DNA of 64,000 bases from Clusia tigrina (lineage: Eukaryota; Arthropoda; Insecta; Diptera; Clusiidae), in contig OV050031.1 in assembly GCA_920105625.2 (NCBI GenBank), positions 46,962,925-47,026,924 on the forward strand, given 5' to 3'. Position 1 is the first letter of the stretch. Each line of letters starts with the position of its first letter. The notes beneath the pieces are model-generated. The model saw only the letters and a list, made by a program, of their open reading frames with translations. It had not been told where the DNA came from and ran no database searches. The translations under genes were made by a program, and so were the position numbers. Shown here piece after piece: positions 1-11,303 of this stretch.

Positions 1-2
1 AA

Positions 3-2807
3 TTTCGAGTTGGACAAATAGCAGTATGTGGCGATATTGCTGGAATGTTTCATCGCATCAGCGTAAAAGATGAGGACATGCACGCCCAAAGATTTTTGTG
101 GCTCGAAAATGGAGACGTAAGTAAACCTACTGTTCTTGTGATGAAGGCCCTGACATTTGGCATTAGCTGCGCACCCTGTATTGCACATTTTGTGCGAAAT
201 AAAAATGCTGAAGACTTTCGAGAAATATACCCCCGGGCAGTGAAGGCGGTCGAGTCGTATCATTATATGGACGATTTCATTGACAGCGTTCAAACTGAAG
301 AAGAGGCGTTGGAATTGGCTTCCCAGGTCAAAACAATACATGCGGCAGGCGGCTTCCATATGAGAAATTGGGCGTCAAACTCACAATTAGTGAGCCGGCA
401 TTTGGGCGACGGAGATATGACTGAAAACACATTTGGATCTATTGAAAAAGTTCTCGGTATGTATTGGGAATCCAATAATGACGTGTTTCAGTACAATTCC
501 AGATTCTCGAGGCTCAAAAGAAATGTGTTTGAACTCAATGTGGTCCCCACTAAGAGAGAAGTTCTTCAGGTCCTGATGTCCATTTTCGATCCACTTGGTT
601 TCGTCTCCCTCTATACTATAGACCTGAAGATTTTACTTCAAAACATATGGCGATCAGGGATAAAGTGGGATCAGGAGCTAAACGAAGAGTTGTATATTAA
701 ATGGTCGACGTGGCTGTCAAATTTGGATAACATTTCTTCTGTCATCATTCCACGATGTTATTCAAAATTATTAAAATTTACGTTCAACGTGCAACTGCAT
801 ACATTTGTCGACGCTGGTGAAGACGCTTACGCCGCTGTGTGCTACTTTCGAATCCAGTTTAATGAAGAAGTCGACATCAGCATTGTAGCAGCGAAGTCTA
901 AAGTCGCCCCATTGAAGCCTATTTCCATTCCGAGACTTGAACTACAAGCGGCTCTAATTGGTTCCCGACTAGCCGCAAAAATCCGAGGTGCAACTCGTCT
1001 ACGATGTACAGACAGCTTCTACTGGTCCGATTCTAAAACGGTGCTAAAATGGTTGTCCATGGATCCAAAAAACTTTAAACCATTCGTGATGTACAGAGTT
1101 GGCGAAATTCTCGAAACAACGAACGTGACTCAATGGAATTGGGTCCCATCGAAATTAAACCCAGCAGACTTTGCAACAAAAATCTCCACTCCCAACAGTA
1201 ACATGTGGTTCCAGGGTCCAGAATTTCTTAAGTCTGACGGATGTAATTGGCCAAAATGTTCCGATTTAGGAGGCACCAATAAAGAAGAGGTACGCAATCA
1301 TCTTTTATATATATCAAAACCGATTAACTTCGCTATGAATATTGAGTATTTTTCATGCTGGAGACGCCTATATAGAGCGCTGTCACAATTTCTACTGTAC
1401 ATAGAAAAATTGAAGTCTGTGGCCCATGGCAATAAAATACAAGATGAAACGCCTTTCGTTTGCATCCAGAAAGCTAAAAATATTTTATTTAACTATGCGC
1501 AAAAGAGCGAGTTTTCTGAAGAAATATGGTGCCTCAACAAAAAAAAGCCTATTGAAAAATCTAGCAAATTAAAACAACTTAACGTTTGCCTCGATGAGAA
1601 TGGTGTTCTACGTGCTTGCGGTAGAGCTGATATATTAAGTTGCAACACTGCAATCATTCTACCCAACCATCATTACGTGACATTCTTAATAGTCCGATAT
1701 TACCACGAAAACTTTCACCATTGCCTTCATGAAGCGACCATGTCAAAAATTAAGTCCATATTTTACATCCCCAGGTTGAGAGCGTTATACAAGAATGTAC
1801 GAAATCAATGTCAGCGATGTAAAAATGAAGCAGCGGTACCCCAACCACCACAAATGGCATCTTTACCTCTGGCCAGGCTTTCCAGTTTCCAACGGCCATT
1901 TACTTATGTCGGCATCGACCTTTTTGGTCCCTTATACGTTACCGTGGGACGACACAATGAAAAAAGATGGGGCGTTCTGTTTACATGCCTGACCGTGCGG
2001 GCAATACACATAGAAGTCGCTCATAGCCTCAACACCGGCTCGTGCATAATGTGTGTACAAAATTTCACCAGTCGCCGTGGCTCTCCCAAAGAAATATACA
2101 CCGATAACGGGACAAATTTTAAAGCCGTGGAGATAATTCTACGTGAGGAAAAGCAACATCTCGACCTGAGAGAAGTTTCATCTAAAAAAGACGAAATAAA
2201 GTGGCGTTTTAACCCTCCAGCAGCTCCGCATATGGGCGGTGCATGGGAACGTTTAATTCGTTCTGTAAAATCAATACTCTACGCAATATGTCCAGCCTTC
2301 AATTTCAATGACGAGACTTTAAGATGTGCCCTATATGAAACTGAATTTATAATCAACTCTCGTCCATTGACATTTGTAGCCCTAGACTCAGTTGACGACG
2401 ACGCTCTTACACCAAACCATTTGTTACTTGGATCTGCAGCAGGGCAAAAGCCTTTAAATGACTTCGACTGCGACCTACGGCAACGATGGCATCATACTCA
2501 GAAATTTGCAAATCAATTTTGGCGACGATGGGTACGAGAATATGGTCCAAGTTTGGTCCGACGAAGTAAGTGGTTCAACAAGGTACCACCACCAGCCGTC
2601 GGAGACGTAGTCATCATAGTGGATGACAATCTTCCCCGCAACAGTTGGCCCAAAGGTATTATCATCGAAGTATTTCCCGCTAAAGATGGCCAAGTACGTA
2701 GTGTCAAAGTTAGAACGAATACCAGCACGTACGAGAGGCCCGTAGCTAAAATTGCAGTTCTAGACGTCGGCAATAAGAAGGATGTCAGTAAGCTCATACA
2801 GCCTTAA
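3..2807 (+). CDS. pol: BEL/Pao retrotransposon pol polyprotein, 3' part (RT, RNase H, integrase)
   Basis: The frame is open from the first bases of the window, so the gene starts upstream; the first ATG at 45 lies inside the reverse transcriptase and is not the real start. Visible in order: RT motif A (CGDIAGMFHRI, just before and after base 45), the RT active site YHYMDDF near 260-280, a Pao-type region with an RNase-H-like VDAGEDAYAAV segment near 810-840, an H/C zinc-binding integrase N-terminus near 1710-1830 (CQRCK), the integrase core with GIDLFGP, TDNGTNFK and the Glu in GGAWERL, and a C-terminal domain typical of BEL/Pao integrases (GDVVIIVDDN). About 935 codons run without a stop or frameshift, which is exceptional here. 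Product: a polyprotein that copies element RNA and integrates the cDNA. Gag, protease and the start of RT lie outside the window. Family assignment is firm. Confidence 0.93.
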   Translation, partial: FRVGQIAVCGDIAGMFHRISVKDEDMHAQRFLWLENGDVSKPTVLVMKALTFGISCAPCIAHFVRNKNAEDFREIYPRAVKAVESYHYMDDFIDSVQTEEEALELASQVKTIHAAGGFHMRNWASNSQLVSRHLGDGDMTENTFGSIEKVLGMYWESNNDVFQYNSRFSRLKRNVFELNVVPTKREVLQVLMSIFDPLGFVSLYTIDLKILLQNIWRSGIKWDQELNEELYIKWSTWLSNLDNISSVIIPRCYSKLLKFTFNVQLHTFVDAGEDAYAAVCYFRIQFNEEVDISIVAAKSKVAPLKPISIPRLELQAALIGSRLAAKIRGATRLRCTDSFYWSDSKTVLKWLSMDPKNFKPFVMYRVGEILETTNVTQWNWVPSKLNPADFATKISTPNSNMWFQGPEFLKSDGCNWPKCSDLGGTNKEEVRNHLLYISKPINFAMNIEYFSCWRRLYRALSQFLLYIEKLKSVAHGNKIQDETPFVCIQKAKNILFNYAQKSEFSEEIWCLNKKKPIEKSSKLKQLNVCLDENGVLRACGRADILSCNTAIILPNHHYVTFLIVRYYHENFHHCLHEATMSKIKSIFYIPRLRALYKNVRNQCQRCKNEAAVPQPPQMASLPLARLSSFQRPFTYVGIDLFGPLYVTVGRHNEKRWGVLFTCLTVRAIHIEVAHSLNTGSCIMCVQNFTSRRGSPKEIYTDNGTNFKAVEIILREEKQHLDLREVSSKKDEIKWRFNPPAAPHMGGAWERLIRSVKSILYAICPAFNFNDETLRCALYETEFIINSRPLTFVALDSVDDDALTPNHLLLGSAAGQKPLNDFDCDLRQRWHHTQKFANQFWRRWVREYGPSLVRRSKWFNKVPPPAVGDVVIIVDDNLPRNSWPKGIIIEVFPAKDGQVRSVKVRTNTSTYERPVAKIAVLDVGNKKDVSKLIQP

Positions 2808-2813
2808 TTCGCT

Positions 2814-2827
2814 TACGAGGGAGGGAA
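2814..2827 (+). promoter_or_regulatory. Polypurine tract of the BEL/Pao element
   Basis: A purine run (GAGGGAGGGAA) directly precedes the TGTTACC start of the downstream LTR and follows the pol stop by a few bases. Its position is that expected of the plus-strand primer for reverse transcription. Confidence 0.7.
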
Positions 2828-3492
2828 TGTTACCGCCGACTCTTTTATTTAAAATTCTCATTTTCTAATTTTTATATTATTTCCATCAAATTAGTTTTTA
2901 AATTAACTTTTTAACTTTCATCTAATATTTTGCACACTGCTGTGTATAAAATCTCACTTGCTGTCAACCATTTACCAAAATTCTAACTCCCTTATGTAGT
3001 CATTACTCTTTGAAATTGCAAGTTAATTTTCTATTCCTTTATTGCCCTTTTGTTTGTCAATCGATCATATGTACACACGTACATGTGTGTATGTATATAC
3101 GTAGCCCCTTGCTTTCGCATGTAAATATGTACCTACATATAATTAACTGTCGGAGTGTCTTTTCTGGTTAGCAAAGAAACAACAAAAAAGGGCAACGAAG
3201 GTGACAGTAATATCAGTTCGATTTTGTAAGACCTAGAAACAAATTGTTTTTAAAGCGCAGCGCAAGTATAAGCGAATTGTTAAAAAAAAGACTTTGTTAA
3301 TTTTGCATATAAAAAATAAAGTTTGAATTAAACAATAATTAAGTGCTAACAAAAGTTTGTTTATTCGTTTAAAATCGGGCTCAACAATACTATTAAATCA
3401 AAGTTTTTGTTTTATTCGTCACGAGAGGCAATCGGGCCGAGACGTCTCACTCTGCCTGAATCGCCATTGGGGTGATATCAATTCCACCCCAC
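2828..3492 (+). repeat. 3' LTR of the BEL/Pao element (right edge uncertain)
   Basis: The LTR begins TGTTACCGCC right after the purine tract. It holds a TATA-like TGTATAAAA near 2941 and a polyadenylation-like AATAAA near 3315. A TGT/ACA rule allows an end at about 3492, where a short (TA)n tract begins, but without the 5' LTR for comparison the right edge is a guess. No gene is seen in it. Confidence 0.55.
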
Positions 3493-3521
3493 ATATATAT
3501 CTATATATATATATATATATA

Positions 3522-3815
3522 TGTAGAATCACCCTGTTTATATTGTACTTAGAATCAGCTTCTTTATCGTTTTTTCGCTTATTGCTTATGAGAGAAAGAG
3601 AAGTTTTTTTGTCAAGAAAAGAAAATGTGAAAAAGAGCTATAAGAAAAGAAGTCAAGTTAAGGTCAATTAATTGTAAAGAGGTTTTTCTAATGAGAAGTC
3701 GATAGGAAAAAGTAAAAGTAAAGAAGTGTTAAGAAATCTGAAAAGTATTAAAGAAGTTAAAATTTGAAAGTGCGTGAGTTTAATTTTTTTGGAAAAGAAG
3801 AATAATAATTCTACA
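3522..3815 (+). repeat. Isolated 5' LTR of a gypsy-type element
   Basis: The segment starts TGTAGAAT and ends ATTCTACA, a perfect 8-bp terminal inverted repeat with TG...CA ends. It is immediately followed by an 18-nt tRNA-Leu primer-binding site. It is 294 bp long. Only about 120 bp of internal sequence follows before an A run and a (TA)n array, so gag and pol are missing. The tRNA-Leu primer is used by Mdg3/micropia/blastopia-type gypsy elements, and the Mdg3-type copy at 17.4-22.6 kb carries a related site, but the two LTRs are not obviously alike. Confidence 0.75.
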
Positions 3816-3833
3816 TGGTGTCAGAAGTGGGAT
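3816..3833 (+). promoter_or_regulatory. Primer-binding site, tRNA-Leu type
   Basis: TGGTGTCAGAAGTGGGAT is the complement of the 3' end of insect tRNA-Leu and abuts the LTR without a spacer. It would prime minus-strand cDNA synthesis in an intact element. Confidence 0.8.
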
Positions 3834-3937
3834 TACGTCTATTTTTTATACGAACGTGTTTTCGCGTTTAATAAAATTGACTAATTTTTGCATGCAATAT
3901 CGTAGTGAGACTCAAAAAAAAAAAAAAAAAACCACCG

Positions 3938-4137
<200 letters not shown>

Positions 4138-4138
4138 A

Positions 4139-4179
4139 TTTTTTCCTACTTAGGTAACTTCAATATCAATCCGCCCTCG
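4139..4179 (-). repeat. Inverted copy of the left mariner terminus
   Basis: These 41 bases are the reverse complement of the mariner's left end at 4326-4366, including the run of Ts that matches the A run of the element. Only the terminus is copied. The two copies face each other across a 146-bp (TA)n array, forming a palindrome. Confidence 0.9.
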
Positions 4180-4325
<146 letters not shown>

Positions 4326-5564
4326 CGAGGGCGGATTGATATTGAAGTTACCTAAGTAGGAAAAAACGTTTTTTTTTCAAAAACCATTTATTTCTCAACA
4401 TAGTCTCCTTTTACTTCGACACACTTAGTAAGACGATATTCCAACTTTCTTATACCATCTGAATAATACGATTTCGGGAACCCCTCAAAATACGCGTTAG
4501 TTTCGGTAATCACTTCTTCAAGTTTGGAAATAGGAAAAAGTCACTAGGAGCTAAATCTGGACTATAAGGTGGATGATTAACCAATTCGAAGTGTATTTCA
4601 CGTAATTTTAGCATCGTATCTAATGCTGTGTGAACCGGTGCGTTGTCTTGAAGAAAGAGCATTTTTTTCTTCTTTAAATGTGGTCGTTTTTCCTTGATTG
4701 CATCAATAAATTGATCCAATAATGCACGATAATACTTTCCTGTGATTGTGGATCCTTTTACAAGATAATCGATGAGCAATATTCCGTGTGCATCCCAAAA
4801 TACAGTGGCCATAACCTTGCCAGCCGATTTCACTGCCTTCGCCTTCTTCGGAGCACTTCCACCAGCTTCTACCCATTGTTTCGATTGATTTTTGGTTTCA
4901 GGTGTGTAGTGGTGGACCCACGTTTCATCAACAGTTGTTAATCGACGCCAAAAATTAACAGGATTACGCTTTATCATGTCCAAAAACTGCTGTGAAGTGG
5001 TCTGTCTAACTCGTTTTTGTTCGACACAGAGCAAACGCGGCACCCATCTTGCCGATAGCTTTTTCATATGCAAATGTTCATGCAAAATGTTGAACACACG
5101 TTATGTTTACCATTTCAACAATCTCATGCAAATTGACTCGGCGATCACTCATAACGATATTGAGGATTTTCTTGATGTTTTATTCAGTAACCACCGATTT
5201 TGGCCTTCCTGTTGATGGTATTGTTGCAGTGCTTGTTCGGCCGTGTTTAAATTCAGCAATCCAATATTTTACCATGTAATCTGACGGAGCAGACTCACCG
5301 TAATGTTTATCGAGCTTTTCTTTGGTCTCTTTCGCCGTTTTGCATTTCATTTAGTATTTAATCACTGCACGAAATTCGCTTTTTTCCATTTTTCAAGAAA
5401 CACAAAAGTTGCTTACTTCAAACGACTACAACAAATAAACTAATCGATGAATTTGGGTGAAATTTTAACAGCTGACGTTTGACAGATCGCAATTTCTAAA
5501 AAAAAAGTGTTTGTGTTTGTGCTGCCATCTAGCGCTAGGTAGCTTCAATATCAATCCGCCCTCG
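4326..5564 (-). mobile_element. mariner (Tc1/mariner) DNA transposon
   Basis: Imperfect terminal inverted repeats begin CGAGGGCGGATTGATATTGA at the left and end with the complementary bases at 5564. Length is about 1.24 kb, normal for mariner. A TA precedes the left end, but TG follows the right end, where the next LTR begins without its own first two bases, so the right junction has been altered. One degenerate transposase gene lies on the minus strand. Confidence 0.9.
4388..5389 (-). pseudogene. mariner transposase, frameshifted
   Basis: On the minus strand the gene starts at the ATG at 5389 (MEKSEF) and can be followed to a stop at 4388, about 334 codons, close to the family's roughly 345. 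The N-terminal helix-turn-helix region (5389-5100) carries a stop and lies in a different frame from the catalytic part. The catalytic part (5097-4510) is well kept: the first Asp in VDETWVHHYTPE, the second in LQDNAPVHT, and the mariner signature YSPDLAPSDFFLF with the third Asp. A stop after FPNLKK and a frameshift displace the last 40 codons. The enzyme would cut and paste the element at TA sites. The D,D(34)D pattern makes the family call firm; the subfamily is not resolved. Confidence 0.9.
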
Positions 5565-5990
5565 TGGCGACACCACTACCCCCACAGTTGTCGGTTACGC
5601 CAACGCAAGCAGGCGCTAGTTCCGCGCGCCATCTATTAACACGCTGTCGCTGTCGCACAGCGTGTTTATGGGCAAAATGAACTAGCCTGTGTTGGCTGCT
5701 GAACAACACATTTCGTGTTTCCGGCCTTTCATTCAACCCTCTTTCTCTTTCTGTGCTGAAGCTGCGGTGACGTGTTATAGAGCGTTTTGTGCAATTAAAA
5801 GTTATATTAATTACTGGACGTAACACAATCTCTAGAAATTTGCAGAAACGTATTTCATCATATATTATATGTACGATATAACAAATAAATTCGCAGGAAC
5901 GTATTTTATCATACTCGTATATTATATATACGATATAACAAATATTTCTGTTTTTTATTGGCAACGCTAGGTTGAGCACGCGAGCAGCCA
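5565..5990 (+). repeat. 5' LTR of the CsRn1-like element
   Basis: It matches the downstream copy from TGGCGACACC to the CAGCCA end but lacks the first two bases (TG), which are replaced by the mariner end. It contains repeated TACGATATAACAAATA segments. Differences from the 3' LTR are few but include an altered GCAAAATGAACT stretch and small indels. Confidence 0.88.
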
Positions 5991-5993
5991 AAT

Positions 5994-6011
5994 TGGTGAC
6001 CCCTACGTGAT
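5994..6011 (+). promoter_or_regulatory. Primer-binding site, tRNA-Trp type
   Basis: TGGTGACCCCTACGTGAT differs from the complement of the insect tRNA-Trp 3' end by one base (T for G at position 11). It lies three bases after the 5' LTR. Confidence 0.82.
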
Positions 6012-6065
6012 TTACGTATTCGCCCCACCCAGAGGGGTATATTATATAACCAGTACACGACGAAC

Positions 6066-6381
6066 ATGTTGCTCCACTCGCCAACGGCCTCAGAACCGGC
6101 GTCGCCGGAAACACCAGAGCAGCCGCCGACTCAAGCCTCGTACGCGGCCCTGCAGCAGCCACTACAGCCAACGTTCGCTTCGCACCAGCAGCCACAACCA
6201 CCGCACGTGCATGCGCACGCACAGCTGGCTATGCCAACGCCATTGCTGCTACCGACACACCCGCCGCCACACCGTGCAGGGGAACCTGGGGGACACGCCT
6301 CCTTTTCGTCGCCGCCCACGATCGAGGCCGTGAACAGCTGCCGGCTCCCACCTTTCTGGAGGAGTAACCCCGATCTGTGGT
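6066..6381 (+). pseudogene. gag: Gag remnant of the CsRn1-like element
   Basis: An ATG at 6066 opens a frame rich in Pro, Gln and Ala, followed by the family-typical RLPPFWRSNPDLWF near 6340-6381. At that point gag is fused out of frame to the region before the reverse transcriptase, so the rest of the capsid, the zinc knuckle and the protease are deleted. The first 100 codons are readable; the protein would not assemble particles. Confidence 0.75.
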
Positions 6382-8903
6382 TTTACCTGTACCAGACTTG
6401 CCGGTACAACACTTCATCATCACGGAGGGCCCTCCCGTTTTCGAGCGCCCCCATAGACTCATCGGTGAACGACTCACTGCTGCCAAAGAAGAGTTCGCTG
6501 ACCTCCTCGACAAGGGGGTGGTATGCCCATCATCGAGCCCATGGGCAAGTTCGCTACACATGGTACCAAAGCCGAATGGAAGCTGGCGAGCCACTGGCGA
6601 CTACCGCCGCCTCAACGCGTGCACATTGTCAGACCGATATCCTCTACCGATCATCGAGGACCTGATCCAGGAGAAGCGGGGAAATGTCTTCTCTGTAATC
6701 GATCTGCAGAAAGCCTTCTACCAAATCGCGGTTGCCAAAGCTGACATCCCAAAAACGGCAGTCACAGCACCTTTCGGCCTCTTCGAGTTCGTGGGTATGG
6801 CATTAGGCCTGCGTAACTCCGCGCAAACGCTTCAACGGGTTATTAATCACCTACTGAGGAAACTCCCCCTTCGTGAGGAGCTACGTAGACGACCTGCTCA
6901 TCGCATCCGAGACGCATGACGAGAACCTGCATCATTTGAGCCAATTGTTGGAGACGCTGAAAGTGGTGAATCTACGCATCAACCTGGACAAATGCCAACT
7001 CGGTGCTCAGGAGGTTTCATTCGCTGGGTATCGGGTCTCGAAAGAGGGGTTTAGGCCCCCGCGCCCAAAGATCGAGGCGATCGACGCCTTTCCAAGCCCG
7101 ACAGACTCTACCCAGCTGAAACGTTTCCTGGGTATGCTTAATTATGACCGCAAGTGTATACCGCACGCCGCGGAACTACAGGCCCCGCTCACCGAACTTC
7201 TGAGGAACCTAACGAAGAAGAAGGCGGCGATTAGCTGGACGACGCAAACGGAGCAGGCATTCCAGCAGTGCAAGGCGAGTATCGCAGCAGCTACAGATTC
7301 AGCTTTCCTCTCGCCTACCGCGTCAATCGCTCTCTACACCGACGCATCGAGCACCGCCATCGGAGCGGCACTCAACCAAGAGCAACCCGATGGGACCTGG
7401 AAGCCTCTGGGGTTCTTCTCTAGGAAGATCAATCCTCCAGAAAGTCGCTACAGCGCCTACGACAGGGAGTTGCTCACGGTGTATGCCGCAGTCAGACACT
7501 TCAGGAGGATCCTGGAGGCACACGTCTTCACAATCCACACGGACCACAAGCCGCTCGCCTTCGCACACCAACGCTCGCACAAGGCAACGCCGAGGCAGAG
7601 CCGGCACCTGGACTACGTCCTCCAGTTTAACGCACGATTTGTGTACGTTCCCGGGGGAGACAACGTTGTGGCAGACGCACTTTCATGAACCTGTACGGTA
7701 TCGATGCCTTCCATCATCGACAAAGCCACTATCAGCCTGGAGCAAGCCTCTGACGTAGAGCTGCCTCACCTGCTGGATAACCCGTGTATCCAACTGGATC
7801 GCCTCGCTTTCAACGACAGCGAGATCTACTGTCTGGTTACCGATGGGGCGACACGGCCCTATTTGCCACCCAACCTGCGTCAAGCGGCGTTTGGCATCGT
7901 ACACGGATCATCCCACCCGAGTGGTCGAGCAACGGCGAAACGTCTGGTGGCGAAATACTTCTGACCAAGCATGCGCAAGGACACGCTCCGCTGGGCCCGT
8001 GAATACCAACCATGCCAACGCGCGAAGGTCCATCGCCACAATTGCGCCGAGTTGCAAAGCTTCGGCGAGACAGATGACAGGTTCTGCCACGTTCATGTTG
8101 ACCTGATCAAGGTACCGCTGCTGAGAGGTCTGTCGCACTGCCTGACCATCATCGACCGCTTTTCCCGATGTCCAGTGGCTGTCCCACTCCCGGACATTCG
8201 ATCTGTGACCGTCGCACGAGCATTCTTCCACAGTTGGGTCTGCACTTTCGGCATGCCACTCACCATCACCTCCGACCAGGGGGGTCAATTCGAGGGGGAC
8301 CTATTCACGGCTCTCGCGAAAATGACGGGTGCTAACCATGTTCACACAACGCCTTACCACCCACAGTCAAACGGCATGGTGGAAAGACTACACCGCACAC
8401 TAAAAGCGGCCTTGATGTGCAGTCCAGACACACCATGGCCAGACGCCTTGCCAACAGTTCTATTGAGGATGCGGACGGCGTACAAAGAGGACCTCAAAGC
8501 AACTCCAGCCAAGATGCTCTTCGGCACCCAACTCCGCCTGCCGGGGGAATTCTTCGGACAACAGAACGACCCTACCACCAAACCGGTTTTCGTCGAGGAG
8601 TTGCGCAAGCTGGTAAAAGCGATCAGGCCAGTACCAGCGTCCAACCACTCGAGACAGAAGCCGTTCGTCTTCAAAGAATTGCGCACCTGCACGCACGTAT
8701 TCTGCAAGCTGGACAAAATCCGGAGGCCACTCGAGCCGCCATATACGGGCCCCCATAAGGTAATTCGCCGGGTCATCGATAAGAGATTCATCATCGACTT
8801 GAACGGCGTCGAGAAAGCCATCTCTACGGACTGCTTGAAGCCGGCCCACCTCGAGGTGAGTGACGTCGCGATCCGCCAGCGATCCATCCAAGGAGTCATC
8901 TGA
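6377..8903 (+). pseudogene. pol: Pol of the CsRn1-like gypsy element (RT, RNase H, integrase), disabled
   Basis: The reverse transcriptase starts in one frame (PKPNGSWRATGDYRRLN near 6560-6625) and after a frameshift near 6870 continues in the next frame with the active site SYVDDLLIAS (about 6876-6905). RNase H follows (ALYTDASSTAIGAAL near 7330), then the integrase with DLIKV, TSDQGGQFEG and NGMVERLHR carrying the D, D and E. Two in-frame TGA codons interrupt it: 7686-7688, where DALSR is expected (a CGA to TGA change), and 7962-7964, where a Trp codon is expected. The H/C zinc region is also altered, since CQPC-type spacing is only partly kept. Product in life: a polyprotein for cDNA synthesis and integration. 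The tail ends at 8903, about 115 bp before the 3' LTR. Confidence 0.9.
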
Positions 8904-9018
8904 GGAGTCAATCAACGCCCCGCTCAGGGGACCAACCCTCACCATAGCCGGGGAGTCGAGCGACGAAACGGATATCGTTCTCCGCGCCTCCTGCGCCGAT
9001 CACTGGGGGAGGAGTACC

Positions 9019-9440
9019 TGTGGCGACACCACTACCCCCACCCAGTTGTCAGGCACGCCAACACAAGCAGGCGCTAGTTCCGCGCGCCATCTATTAACAC
9101 GCTGTCGCTGTCGCACAGCGTGTTTATGGGCAACCGGAACTAGCCTGTGTTGGCTGCTGAACAACACATTTCGTGTTTCCGGCCTTTCATTCAACCCTCT
9201 TTCTCTTTCTGTGCTGAAGCTGCGGTGACGTGTTATAGAGCGTTTTGTGCAATTAAAAGTTATATTAATTACTGGACGTAACACAATCTATAGAAATTTG
9301 CAGAAACGTATTTCATCATATATTATATGTACGATATAACAAATAAATTCGCAGAAACGTATTTTATCATATATTATATATACGATATAACAAATATTTC
9401 TGTTTGTTATTGGCAACGATACGTTGAGCACGCGAGCAGC

Positions 9441-9442
<2 letters not shown>
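9019..9442 (+). repeat. 3' LTR of the CsRn1-like element
   Basis: Starts TGTGGCGACACC and ends CAGCCA, directly repeating 5565-5990. The right edge joins a (TA)n array, so the original flank is lost. Confidence 0.9.

Positions 9443-9500
<58 letters not shown>
9443..9500. repeat. (TA)n microsatellite
   Basis: Pure TA array between the CsRn1-like 3' LTR and the start of the Jockey-like element. Confidence 0.93.
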
Positions 9501-9501
<1 letters not shown>

Positions 9502-10156
9502 TAACGTCTCTATTTTTGCAACTATTTTCTGAACTGTGCGGACACGATTTCATACGGGCTTCGTAATTGGGACGGTTTTTCACTGTGTTTAAACTGAATT
9601 CGTTCTTTAAACTTCGCGATATAGACGCTAATACGAAAGCGTAGTTTATTTACATAATTTGGTGATATTTTGTTCTACAGGAACAGATAAAAGGTGAAGT
9701 GTGGAATTCACAAAGTATTTTATAAACAACAACATCATTAAAAAATAAAAGTGCGCGCCAAAAAACAACTAGCAGTAGTTGCCACCTGTGTCAGTACTCT
9801 AAGATGATTGGTAATGCCACTTAATTTTAATTTATTTAAATTTAAAATTACTCAGAGTTGCATTTGAGCCATTTTTTTATTCTTTATTTTTTCAACTCTT
9901 AATGAGTTTCCCGAACATCAATAAACTTACAAACATCATAAATGCTTATGTGACGGTGGTTGCTGAAGATTGCTGCAAAACAAAAAAGAAATAAATAAGG
10001 ATAACTTGCACTTAACAGCCAAGCTCGTTCATGTTCTCCTGCTTTAATGTTAAACAGCGAATCTACACCCACAATCGCGCCAGCAAGTAACTCAGTCATG
10101 CCAGCCACAGGTGGTGGAAAAAGTAATGTGACAAGAAATGTTGCCACTATACAGAC

Positions 10157-11194
10157 TTGTATAGACAGGTAAAACGAAAGTTGAGTCCAGAAAAAAACGG
10201 AAATAATAGACAGGCAAAACATGCGAGACTAACTCCTCAATCGGCGAATATATCTGCCTCTCCGAAACAAATAAGTAGTAACACTTTAGGTCAGAACAGA
10301 TTTGCACTATTAGAGAATGAAAACGTTGACTCAACTCCTGCAAACAATTCCATTGCCAAAACTCCGAAGCCACCACCATTCTACTTGCGAGAGAGATGCT
10401 CAAACTAGTTGCAACTGTATCAAGTCTTGTAGGGAATAACAATTTCCACGTAACGGCTGTAACAAACGGGAATATAAAGGAAACGAAACTACAAACATAC
10501 AATGAAAGCAATTACCGCAAAATAGCATCCTATCTTGAAAAAAATGGTAAAAACTACTATACTCGTACATATCAACTGAAGAGCAGTAAAGGTCTAGTAG
10601 GTGTTATTAAAGGTATTGCGAAAAGTGTAAGTACTAATGAAAAAAAAGATTCTCTCGAAATTGCCGGATTTAATGTAAAAACGGTATTCAACATTAAAAA
10701 CAGAGACAAAGTACCACAACCACTATTTCAAGTAGAACTTGAACCGAAAGGAAGAAAATTAAAAAGTAGCGAAACACACCCAATATACCATCTGCGTTAC
10801 TTATTACATAGACGAATAACCGTTGAAGAACCACACAAAAGAAAAGGCCCTGTCCAGTGCTTCAACTGCCAAGAATACGGGCACACAAAATCGTACTGTA
10901 CCTTACGCACTGTTTGTGTTGCATGTGGGGACCTTCACCATTCCTCCAAGTGTTTGTCTGACAAATCCAACATAAATGCAAAAAATGCAGCAATTGTGGG
11001 GAAAACCACATGGCAAACTACAGAGGCTACATTTAGCAGTCAAAAATAAATTAGACCAGAAACAGCAACCAGCTTTTCATTACGCAGAGATTGCCAAATC
11101 AATCGAACCCCATACGCAACTGACCAGTGACAACGCTTCTACATCAAGATCATATGCCAATGTAGTAAAGTCTGGATCTGAAGAAATTCCATGA
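10157..11194 (+). pseudogene. ORF1 (Gag-like) protein of the Jockey-clade element
   Basis: Starts with a basic segment (MYRQVKRKLSPEKNG). After a frameshift near 10396 it continues into a domain with repeated Lys/Asn, then zinc knuckles: CFNCQEYGHTKSYC near 10858-10900 and CVACGDLHHSSKC near 10916-10955. A further shift near 10980 moves the third knuckle (CGENH) and the tail (SYANVVKSGSEEIP, stop at 11194) to another frame. In this family the protein binds element RNA and forms the RNP. At least two frameshifts make it non-functional. Confidence 0.85.
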
Positions 11195-11303
11195 TATCAA
11201 AATTAACAAATTGTATGACAGAATTTATGACATCAATGCAAAGCATGTTGCACGAGTTGTTGAAAACTCAAAACCAACTTATGCAATTGTTGATATCTAA
11301 AAA

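Larger units (their letters stand above)
5565..9442 (+). mobile_element. Ty3/gypsy retrotransposon, CsRn1-like, internally deleted
   Basis: Two direct LTRs of about 425 bp flank a GC-richer interior with a tRNA-Trp primer site, a short gag remnant and most of pol. tRNA-Trp priming and the gag phrase PPFWRSNPDLWF are typical of the CsRn1 group of gypsy elements. Gag beyond its first 100 codons and the protease are missing. The left LTR abuts a mariner and the right LTR runs into a (TA)n array, so no target-site duplication can be read. Confidence 0.85.

Noticed and set aside
8354..8945. Two long minus-strand frames
   Set aside because: They are shadows of the CsRn1-like integrase on the plus strand, produced by its GC-rich codon use.
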